A stretch of DNA of 64,000 nt from Budorcas taxicolor (taxonomy: Eukaryota; Chordata; Mammalia; Artiodactyla; Bovidae), in assembly GCF_023091745.1 (NCBI RefSeq), contig NC_068926.1, forward strand, positions 64,044,001 through 64,108,000, written 5' to 3'. The notes under the pieces are model-generated. The model saw nothing but the letters and a program-made list of their open reading frames with translations, ran no database searches and was not told where the DNA came from. Made by a program: the position numbers and the translations under genes. Every line of letters starts with the position of its first letter. Position 1 is the first letter of the stretch. Below, piece by piece: positions 39,601-51,600 of the stretch.

Positions 39601-42600
39601 CCACACGCCTCAGGTCAACTAAGCCAGTGCACCGCAACCACCGGCCCGCGTGTTCTAGAGCCTGTGCTCCGCGACAAGGAAAGCCACCGCAGTGAGGATG
39701 CTTGCCGCAACTAGAGAAAGCCAGCGCGCAACAACGAAGACTTGGCACCGTCAGAAATACACAAAGTAATTTAAAAAATCTAGAACTATATGAAGGTCTG
39801 TGCAAAAGTATACACTATAGGAAAAGTACTGGAAAGAAACCCAGTGGCTAACAGGAGTCATGCTGGTTTTTTTTTTTCCCTTTTCCAGATTCTTTTCCCT
39901 TGTAGGTTATTACATAATACTGAGTATAGTTCCCTGGGCTGCACAGTAGGTGCTTGTTAGTTATCTATGTTACATGTAGTAGTGTGCATATTTTAATCCC
40001 AGTCTCCTAATGTATTCCTTCCCCCACCCCCCAGGCAAAATGGTTTAAAAGTAGAAAACCAGCTATAAATAAGTAAATACACGATTTGTTCCAATGATAA
40101 AATTGATCATCTACAAACATTAAAAATACTGAAACTGCTAAACTGTACAAAATATTCCATCTCTCGATAGACAAATAGTCACAGATAGATATCCTCACAA
40201 ACAGGTATCTCTGAAATCCTTTATAGACACACTGGTCCATAGAATCAAACATCTAAGGAAACAGTGTACAGATCAACCCAAGCCCCGGACTTTTGCGAGT
40301 AAAGATGCATACATTCTCTTTGCAACAACACAGCAATATTTCAGTTCCCCCACGCGTCCTCTCGGTTGTGACACAATAACATTAGTGGAAAGAATCTGGT
40401 GGCCACCAACCGAAGAAGCACAATTCCCAAAGACACGTGGGAAAACACACAGCGCGAGGAGCTCACTTGTCTGAACAGGATGGGGAAGTCCTCAGCAGTC
40501 TCTGCCTTCCGGATTCCTTTCCCTCCGCCGCCTTCAGAAGCTTTGATCATCAAGGGAAAACCAATTTTTTCTGCTGCCTGAGGGCAAAGGACAAACAGAC
40601 CTCTTTAGAGGTTTAGACAGTTTCTGCTGCTACCAGGCTTATGAGAAGGTTCTGGCTCCGGGTCCCCCCCACCCCCCCACCCCTCCAAGGATCTGCATTT
40701 ACCTCCAAGCCTTCATCTACATCTTTCACGCAACCGTTGTTGTAGATGGACTCTGGGATGCTGATCCTTTGCCCTTCCTGTAGACTGTGTTCCGCCCACT
40801 CCACCATCAGACCTGGAGGGTCACAGAGGAAACAGAATCCTCCCCAAAACAGCCTAGACACGACCCAGTGCCTCTTGCCACCACAGCACCTCTAGACCTG
40901 GCCTCTGGGCGAACAGAACTCAGACACAGTCCTTCAGTTTCCCACTGTGCATTTTCATTTCCTTAAGGACCAACTCAACCCTGAATGGGAAACCAAGCTT
41001 AAGAAAATTTAGACTGAGTCTACCAAGAACAGCCATTGATCTGAATTTTTTTTAAAAAACCCCAACTCTATCTTTTGGAGTCATTTGTATGTCAATCACT
41101 GCTTTCTAAAATCCTATGAAGATTTCAAAAACAAACAACAACAAACAAAACAAAAACAAACTTTTCACTCCAAATTTAAAATTCAATCTTTGTAGGAAAA
41201 AATCAAATTGTTTAGAAACTCTTGAAATGTTTTCCTGTTTTTTTTTAACTTATTCTAAAAATTCCACTTTTAGGAATTTACCCTAAAGAAATGATTAAAA
41301 TGTACATAGAGAGTTAGCTACAGGATCATCAAGGCTTTAAATATTTTCATATTTAGAAAAAAATTAATTGGAAACAACCAAGAGTATAACTACAGGGGAC
41401 TGTTAGTAAATTAAGGTACATCTGTATAATATAATCCAATGCAGGCGCCTGAAGTGTTGTGAAGTATATTTATTGACACAGACAGACTAGTGAGGAAACA
41501 AACACATCACAAACTGTTAACTGTAAGAGCTCTGGCTTTTAAACGGATGTGCCTAGAGAAAAGGCTGGAATAATAAAACACATGATCGAAACCAGGTCAT
41601 TGGATTATAAACAATTTCTATTCCTTTTTCTTATACTTTCTATTTTCTAAGATGTCTACAACGATATCATACCACTTCCTTGATAATTTTAATTTTTAAA
41701 TGAAAGAATTAAAGAAGCATACTCCTGTCACCCTTCTGCTCTCAAGATTGGGCCCAGGCGTCCTCCCCAAGTGAAATTCAGGGCCCCTTACCACTTCCGC
41801 TCCAGGGCAGTGTTGGGATCTGCAGAGTCTGGGCCACGATGGTGGAGGCGATCTTGTCTCCCAGTGCCCACATGGCCTCGCTGGGAGGGCCTGAGGGGTG
41901 GGGCAAGGGGGAAGGCAGACTCAGGCCCTTGAAACTGGGGGCTGATCAGGTACACAAAAGAGAAGTCCCCAGGTCCCAGCTTTCAAGGATTGAAAGTCAA
42001 GATGGGGAAGAAAAAAGATCTATTAGTCTGCTACTTTGTCAGCCAACTTTCAATACATGTGGACTGTAAACATGATTTATAGCTTGACCTAAGTGGCCTA
42101 TACAAAGTTCACCAGCAAAAGACTAGACCAAGGGGAGCAAGCCAGCACCTCAAAACACTAGACCATGGGTTAGCAAACTTTTTCTATAATGAGCCATAGG
42201 CAATACATAAATGAATGGGCAGGGCCGTGTTTCAATAAAACTTTATTTACAAAAGCAGGCAGCAGGCTGGATTTGGCCTGTAGGCTGTAGTTGGCTGGCA
42301 CTAGGGCTGGACCATCCACTTCCAGAACTAAAAATGAGAGATAATGAGAGTCCCATGTGACAGCCAATGAGAGGCCATGGAAAAGAACATCAGTGAGCAC
42401 AGGTCACCAGGCAGACCCTCAGGTGAATATCAGGTACTGACTTAGCACCAAGCTGCTATATACACGAGTCTGTGCTGTGGGCCCAGAGGTTAGGAAGCAG
42501 CAACAGGGATTTACTGAGAATGCTAAATTATTCCAATTTACACACAAGGATGGCAGACAACCTAACTGAGTAAAGTTCACAAATTATACATCTGAATTCT

Positions 42601-45600
42601 GAAACAAACAGATGCCACGAACAGTAAGTATCATTTTACCTAATTAGTAGCAGAGATGAGGGGTTCTGGTCCCAGGGGGTGAGGGCATTCCAAAGGCCTA
42701 AGAACAGCCCAAGCAAAGGTGTGGCCTAAAGATTTCCAACCTGAGTTAGAAATCTGAACGTGGCTGGTATCTCAGTACCAACAGGAACACCAGCAGAGGC
42801 TTCTGCTTGCCCCAGCATCATTCTGCTGTGGTAACCATGGTAACAGCTGTTTCCCTGGGCTGGCCAACCTTTCCATGTGACCTCCCACTGCTGGACTCAG
42901 TTGCTCTTGACCATGAACGTGTGATGTCGGAACATCAAACAGGCCTCCTCCTTCCAGGGCTGTATTAGCGAGAATTCCAAGACCCCCATTCCCACTTATC
43001 TGATGGAGGCGCACTCTACCTAGGAAAGCAATCTCGTGCTTGTGCAGGAGCTCCGGAAGTTTGGGGTTTTCAGAAGCATGGCCCCAACCAGCCCACACCG
43101 CCTGTAAACAGAGGCACGAACAGAGGTCTTTCTTCAAGAATCCGCCTCCCATCACACCCCAAAAGCTCCTTGCTGGGTCCTACCAGCCCTGGATTTCAGA
43201 GTCTCCCAGGACCCAGCTCCTCCATCCCTTCCGAACTGCGGAAACGGGCTGCTCCAGAGCTCAGGGCATCGTCCCCGTCACAGGCAGACTGGGGCACCCT
43301 GTCTGACTTACCTGCACGGGGATCCTCTTGGCGATGTCCACAATCAGCTCCACGTTGGCGTAATTGTGGTTGTTGGGCCCTCCTGGGACGGGGACATACT
43401 GATCTGCCATCTTGATATACTCTGGAATTAAACAAGAGAGAGGCGATCAGAAGGACTGACAGACCCAAGTCGAGGACAGAACACGACGATGCGTGGCCAC
43501 TGAAAGGATAACCGTGATGATTCTAGGATCACAATGGAGGAACGAACGTATATGATAGTTTGAAGAAAAAACTGAGTTTGACGTTAATTGTGTGAAAATA
43601 TATGTGTGTCTGGTCATGGCCTGGAAGGCAACAAAAAAGAGGGAAGCAAGCTATCAATATAGTTGGATTAGAAGTGGGTTTTAAAAACATTATATATTTT
43701 TCTAATTTTTGGCAGTGCCACGTGGCTGGTGGGATCTCAGTTCCCTGACCAGGGATTGAACCCATGCCATGGTAGTGAAAGCCTGGAATCCTAATCACTA
43801 GGCCACCAGGGAACTCCCTAAAAATTCTTATGTATCTTAATACTGTTTTGCCACTAAACAATACAGTGTTTGCTTCTAATCATGGTAACAAAAAAAAAAA
43901 GCCACATAACAAAATTCCCCATCGTAATCATTTTTTACATATGTAGCTCAGTAGTGTCAAGTATAGTCACACTGTTGTGAAACAGATCTCTGGAACTTTC
44001 TCATCTCATGCAACTCAAACTCGATACCCACGAAGTGACACCTCCCCATCCCACTGCCCAGCGCCCTGGCACCCACCCTTCTGCCTTCTGTCTCTATGGA
44101 CCTGACTGCTCAGGACCTCACATCAGTGGAAACAGTATTTGTCTTTGTATGACTGGCTTATTTCACTGAGAGCAATGTCCTCAAGGTTCGCCTATATCAT
44201 GTACTCAGTCACTCAGCTGTGTCCAACTCTTTGCAACCCGATGGCCGTGGACTGCAGCCCGCCAGGCTCCTCTGTCCATGGGATTCTCCAGGCAAGAAGA
44301 CTGGGGTGGGCTGCCGTGCCCTCCTCCAGGGGATCTTCTCCACCCAGGGATCGAACCCAGGTCTCCCTCATTGCAGGTGGATTTTTTACCGTTTCAGCTA
44401 CCAGGGAAGCCCCACCTGTGTTTTAACGTGATGATTTCTTTCCTTTTCATTGCTGAATACAATACAATGCTTTGATTTTAATATACTCATGCTCTTCAAA
44501 CATAGAAATCCTACTTCTAAGAACATGTTCTAAAAAAACATTCATCATTGAGGCCAAAGACATGTAAAAGGGTGTTCACAGGGCAGTGTGTTTTTTTTTT
44601 TTCGCCTGTGGAACTTCCCTGACCAGGGACTGAACCCAGGCCCCTGCAGCTGAAGCTCAGTCTTAACCTCTGGACCCTTCTCACAGAACAGTGTTTTGAA
44701 CTGTGCAAAGGTAGATTCAATCAAAAGTCAGGAGTTAGTACATCTGTACTATGACATTCTCACAGACCCTGAGAAGGAACTCTCGAATGCTATGTGCAGA
44801 CTCGGAGAAAAACTCGAGAGCAGTGCTCCCTTCTGGCCTGCCGGCCTCTGATGTTGACCCAGCGTGGTGTGTTGGTGACGGGAGAGGTCCCAGAGATTAC
44901 GAATCAAGGAGTCAGGCCATGACCCCACTCCTTGTTGAATTTTATTTTCATGTTGGAGAAGATAAACAAGAAAACAAGCAGGGTAACCACAGGCTGTGGG
45001 CAGTGCCAAGGCTCTGACAGGGATGACCAGGAGAGCTATGACATTCAAATTGTGCGTGGGGGAGTGGAGGCCTGCTGTGCAAAGAGCTTCCGGAAAGGAC
45101 TGGCAGCAAACGGTCCAGAACTTTCCAAGCCTCTGCAACAGAAAAGAGTGAGGCCAACACTGATGAGGCCAGTGGGGCTGGGACCCAGGAATGGAGGCTG
45201 AGAGGCAGGAGATGGGGGTTTGGGAGGCCAGCAGGGGCCAAGTCATGTGAGGTCTTAACTGGCCTTGGTGAGGTTCTCAAATTTTAGCCCGAGTGTGAGG
45301 AGTGACCCCACAGCATCAGGCTGTGGACTCAGCCCATGGTTCCAATCCCCAGGACCCTGGGCAATTGAGTCACACCTTTGTGCCTCAATTATCTCATCTG
45401 TAAAATGGGGCTAACGAGCAAACCTGTCCTCACTGTAGTAAATAAAATGGAGACTCCATCAGTGCAGAGCAGAGCCCAGGACCTTCACTATGGGGAGGTT
45501 TGGGGGGTGAGGGAGCTGGTGCTGGACACGGGGTGGGGGGCGGGGCATGCTGATGGAACCTGAGTTGTATTTTTAAAGATCTGTTTGGCTGCTGTGTGAA

Positions 45601-48600
45601 GAATCTATAAAGGGACGCAACTGTTCAGGGGAAAAATCAAACTGCTGCTAAGTTGCTTCAGTCGTGTCTGACTCTGTGCAACCCCATAGACAGCAGCCCA
45701 CCAGGCTCCCCCGTCCCTGGGATTCTCCAGGCAAGAACACTGGAGTGGGTTGCCATTTCCTTCTCCAATGCGTGAAAGTGAAAAGTGAAAGTGAAGTTGC
45801 TCAGTCATGTCCGACTCTTAGCAACCCCATGGACTGTAGAAAAATCACACTGCCCAATAGTTATTAACAGAATGATCTATGCTGATAGACATGGAGTAGT
45901 AAATAAGTAGAAAAATGAAGGAATGATTGAAAAAACAGCACATACCCATGCAAGAAAAAAGCATCTGGAGGAAAAGATGCCAAGCTACTGTAACATGGAC
46001 GTTCCTCAAAGGTGAGATTTTCACTTTGCATATTAACCATTTGCATTTTTATAAGGTATATGGGTCACTCTTGTTAGCAGCAGACATTTTAATTAAATAG
46101 AGAAGATTGGGAAATAAATATGGAATCAGGAGAGGTACCCTGCAATGCTCTCTGGGGTACAGGATGGACTTGGCCCAGGCTGAGTGGAGGAGGTGAGGAT
46201 GGGGCGTGGCAGAGAGGGAGGGAGTCAGGGTCGGAGTACCTGCGTTGGCCTTGAGGTCCTCTGGCGTTACCATGACTACGAACCGGATGGCCCGCTCATT
46301 TCGGAACATCTCATAGGCCCACCTGCGGATGGAGCGCATGCATTTCACGGCGGCAATACCGTTGTTGGCGATGAGCACCTGGACAGAGGAAAAGGGCAGG
46401 GGGCCTGTGCTGGAGGCTACGTGCTACCCCAGGGTTCATCTCACCTCTGAGAGCCTCCGAGGGTACCTCCTGCTTCTGCGAGTGCTCACCAACGGGCAGG
46501 CCTTTCTCTGCAGCCTGAGGCAGGTTGGCCTACTCCACCCCACCCCGAATGCCAGGACCCCACCTGTACCTTCTCGATGACCAGATGCCCCCCAAAGCGC
46601 GCGACGAACTCGGCAGGGGAAGCCACAGTGAAGTCTCTGTGCAGGTCCACCTTCCTCTGCTCTCGGCCCCTTCTTGCCAGGTGAAGCCCCGACATGCTGG
46701 GCCTGCGAGGGAGCAGGGCAGACCCGTGAGCAAGCAGGCTGGGGCCGCACAGGCCCCTAGGAAATTCACTTCCACAGAGAAGCCGAACTCCATCAGACTC
46801 CTGCAGCTTTGCAGTCCCTCTCTGGGGACCCTGAAACACTTTACGAGGAGACTTCAAGAGGTTAGAACATGAAAGAAGCAGAAGAGAACCCCTGATCTGT
46901 CCTAAGCTGTATTTTCAGGGTTTTCATCTTCAATTCACTCTTTATACAAATTCTCACAATTTAGGAACTCAAATAATACCAAAAAAAAAAACCCAAAACT
47001 TACAACAGGGTACAAGTTCAAGATCAGAGAAGTACACATTCTGATACTTTATACTTGTGAAGCAGTTTGTACCTTTTGTGTGCTTTTCTGTACTTGTATA
47101 TCAAGGTTTAAAAAAAGCTGAAAACAATAAAGAAATGTATAACAACAAAATAGAAGGTCCTTGTCCCATCGCCCCTCTAGAACCCCACTCCAGAGGAAAT
47201 CACATTTGACTCTGGCATTTATGCATCTCCGTGGTTCTGAACGATGTGTGTACATTATCCTGTGAGTCATCCATTAAGACATCATCCATCTATGAGCTTG
47301 TTATCTTGGCAGACACGGAATTACTGCTCTTAAGCAGCCACCCCATCCCCTTTCCCCAACCTCGTAACACAGGTAACCTGCAATTTGGTAGATTTATGGT
47401 GTTTTATGAGTCTGGGATCATTATTCACAGGTGAGGGTTTGTGGCATATCAGATATCCCTTTCTTATTTTTATTTTCCTGGAGTTAATTACTTTGTTTTT
47501 TAGCCTGGTTTTCCTTGCATCTTCATCTCACTCCTCAGCCTCCTAGGACACGTAAGACAATCAGTTCCACTGCGTTTTCATTGGCCACATCCCTCCTGAA
47601 GGCCTCGACACTGCTTGCATCTGGACACAGTCCACTAAGACCCTGTACAACCATCAGCTGGGACTTCCCTTTACCGACATCCTTAGGATTCCCTGTGCCT
47701 TTCCTGGGGGTTTTATGCCCCGAATTCAGAGTGCCACATGGCTCCCTCTGTTTTGATAGACCCCTTCATCTTGCTAGGGCACATCCTACAGTGGTTTCAT
47801 CCCGTTAAAAAGATGACACTCTGCAGGACATGTGACAGCGAGGCCCCAACGTGCCTGTCTTGGTCCCGGCTGCACAGGCTTCTTTTGTTGCTCTCACCCC
47901 AGAGATCTCCTTTGGTCCTCTTAGATCCCTTTGCTTTTCTGTCCTCCATGTCTTGCCCTTCTTTGATCTACCCTCTTGCTTCAATGGAAGACATCCTTCA
48001 GTAGCTTTCTAAGAAAATGTGTTCGGGGGAGCAAATGTTTTGTGGCCTTGCATGTTCTAAAACTGTCCTCCTTCTGCCCTCACACTGGACCCAATCATGT
48101 CGCTGTGCATGGAATTCTAGGAGGGAAAGCCTTCTCCTTAAGAATTTTGGAAGCCTCAAGCCATTGTTGTTGAGGCTTTCAAGAATGCTAGAACCAGAGC
48201 TATGCTGATCCTTGGTCCTTTTGTAGGTGACCTGTTTTTTCTTATCCAGAAGCTTGTAGGTTCTTCTCTTTTTGCCAGTATTCTGTAAGTTTAGGGAAGA
48301 ATTTTAGGAATGTGCTGAGGTATGTGTCTACTTCCATCAGTAACACTGGGAAGCTGTCAGGTTCCTTCAATCTGGAAACTGAAATCCGGAGATTTATCTG
48401 CAAATCTTCCATCACTTTCCCGACAAAGGTTCGGGTACTCAAGGCTACCGGTTTTTCCAGTAGTCATGTACAGATGTGAGAGTTGGACTATAAAGAATGC
48501 TGAGCACTGAAGAATTGATGCTTTCAAACTATGGTGCTGGAGAAGACTCTCAAGAGTGAGTCCCTTGGACAGCAAGGAGATCAAACCAGTCAATCCTAAA

Positions 48601-51600
48601 GGATATCAACCCTGAATATTCATTGGAAGGGCTGATGATGAAGCTGAAGCTCCAATACTTTGACCACCTGATGTGAAGTACCAACTCATTGGAAAAGACC
48701 CTGAACCTGGGAAAGATTTGAGGACAGGAAGAGAAGGGGACGACAGAGGGTGAGATGATTGGATGGCATCACTGACTCAACGGACATGAGTTAGAGCAAA
48801 CTCTGGGAGATAGTGAAGGACAGGGAGGCCTGGCATGTTGCAGTCCATGGGGTTGAAAAGAGTTGTACATAACTCAGGGAGGAACAACAACAAAATCTCC
48901 TTAGTGACTTAACTGCCTCTTTTTTCTTCATGTTCTCCTATTATCTGGATGTTGAAATTCCTGAATTGGCCCACAGGTTTATATATTTTTCCCTCTCTTA
49001 CCACTCTTCTTATTCCTTCTGGGCTATTTCCTCAGCCTTATCTCCTAACTGTTCTAATAGCATGCTTTTAATGTCTAAGAGCTTGGTTTGGGGCTGTAAA
49101 TGTCCCCTTTCCTATGCACCCTGTTCCTATGTGTGCTCCCTACCCCCGATGAGAGTATTTACGATAGCTTTTCCAAGTTCTCTTCTCCTGATGTGGTTTC
49201 TGTATCTCCCATGTTTCCTGTGTCCCTTCTGGTTGGGTGTTGGCGGTTTGCCTTCCATCTTAGAAACTGCACTTGAATGTATGATAAGCCTTGGTTGCTC
49301 TCTCAGGACCAAGAGCAGGAACCAGAGAGTTGATGAAAAGTACTGGGCATGTGGTGAAGTCACTGAACCCTGAGCTCAATGCAGGGTGGTTTGGGAGGGA
49401 GGGCTGTGTGTTGGGGAATTCCAAGTATTTTTTGAGGCATCCTCGCTGGCTGGTCCAGTTCCCCCAGTGAGGACAAGTCTGTGGGGCTTCTGTTGTTCAG
49501 TCACTAAGTCGTGTCCTACTCTTTGTGACCCCACGAACTGCAGCAAACCAGGCTTCCCTGTCCTTCACTATCTCCCAGAGTTTGCTCAAACTCATGTCCA
49601 TTGAGTCAGCAATGCCATACAACCATCTCATCCTCTGTAGTCCCCTTCTCCTCTTGCCCTCGATCTTTGCCAGCATCAGGATCTTTTCTAATGAATCAGC
49701 TGTTTGCATCAGGTGGCCAAAGTATTGGAGCTTCAGCATCAGTCCTTGCAATGAATATTGAGGGTTGATTTCCTTTAGGATTGACTGGTTTGATCTCCTG
49801 GCAGTCCAAGGGACTCTCAAGAGTCTTCTCCAGCACCACAGTTCGAATGCATCAATTCTTTGGTGCTCAGCCTTCTGCCTGAAAGTTAAAGGTTGGCCAG
49901 GCGCTGGGACAGGTCTGGAGAATAGGACAGCTTTCAGGATTCAGCAGCGACATAGCACCCATCCTCCAGTTTGGGAAGTAGGCCCCACATGCTCCACTAT
50001 GCTCATCAGTGTCCAGTCCAAAGACCCTCTACTTCCCATCCTCCAGAGATCAAACCGCCTGCCTGCAACTGGGGTGGAAGTGGGCAGCCCCCAGTAACCT
50101 GGGCAGATGAGGGGACCTGGGATTCTTTCACCTTGTCCTCCTCACGTTGGGGTCCCCAGATGCAGAAGCACACAATGCTGCTGATCCCGGCGCCTTCGGG
50201 ATACAGGCCCTCAGCTTCTCTCTCTGCTCCTTATGGCTCAGACCTCTTGGTTCCGTTAACCACTGACTGCTTGTTCATCTGCTTTCCAGTTTCCAAAATG
50301 TCACTGCTAACTCCTGCTTCCGTTCTGCTAGGACCTGATGGGTTTCCAGCTCTTTAATAAAAATCTTGGAATCGCCTGGTGGTCCAGTGGTGAAGAAGCC
50401 ACCTGCTAACGGCTGGGACACAGGGTTGATCCCTGGTCCAGAAGGATCCTACATGCTGCGGAGCAACTAAGCTTGGGACACAGCTACTAAGCCTGAGCTC
50501 TAGAGCCCAGGAGTCGAAACTACTGAGCCCACACCCTGCAACTACTGAAGCCCTAGCACCCTAAAGTTCGCGCTCCCCAACAAGAGAAGCCACCGCAATG
50601 AGAAGCCTGCTCACCGCAACCAGAGAGTAGCCTCCGCTGAGCACAGCTAAGAAAGCGCACACACAACAATGAAGGCACCGTGTAGCCAAAACTGAACAAA
50701 TAAGATGTAAAAGAAAAAGCTCTTGTCATTTGGTGAGGTTCAGACAGGTGCGGAATCAGGCATTCTGTCCACTCTCTCTCATCCCACCATCGGGCTATTC
50801 AACCAGGGAGACAGCCGCCTGCCAGGCATTAAGTTAGAGGTTTGCCACTGAGGGATGTGTCCAATAACTGTGTCACCAGGCATCTTGGGAGGGTGGGGCT
50901 GAGTGGGTCTGAGGGGCCAAAAAGTTTTGGTGAAGAACTGACAGGTCCTAAGGAACACTGCCAGCAGGCCACTGGGAACAGCAAAGTTGTAGGCCAATAA
51001 GCCACTGGGGGAAAGAGATCCCATTTTACAGATAGGCAAACTGAGGCCCAGCCAGGCAATCACCCAGCAAGTAAACAGGACTGGGGCTCTTGCCATCACA
51101 CCAGGAAATGTTGGGTGTGGGCATTTCCTGCTACACAAAGTCTTTGCATCCAGGATAGTTCCCCATGGGGAAAGCCTTCTAGAAACCTGCAATCTGTCCC
51201 CCTCACCCTCTCCAGGCTCTGCCTATCAGAAATGAAAAAACGGGGCCTCGCCACCCGGCCCGCGCCGGGCAACCGCCCTCGCCCGGAGCCCTCCCTCGCC
51301 CCGGCCCGCGTCCCCCCGGCGGCGCCGCCGCCGCGGGAAGCGGCTCCCCCTCCTCTTCCTCCGCGTCCTCTGTCCCCCGCCCCCCGCGTTCACCCGCCGC
51401 GGCCACTTGTTGCACCGCCCGCGGCCTGCGGGAGCCGCTCTCCCCGGCCCAGCCCCGGCTTCGCACGAAGCGGCCGCAACCCCTGCCTCTCGCCCCCGGG
51501 GCCCGCAGCAAGCCCGGGCCCGGCCCGGCCCGCGAGACCCCGGCCCGACCCCGCCGCCCGCACAAAATGTCGGCCCGGACGCCATTGCCGACGGTGAACG

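Noticed and set aside
3464..46702. ACACA instead of ACACB
   Set aside because: Paralogue-specific segments ([51 protein letters not shown]) agree with ACACB.
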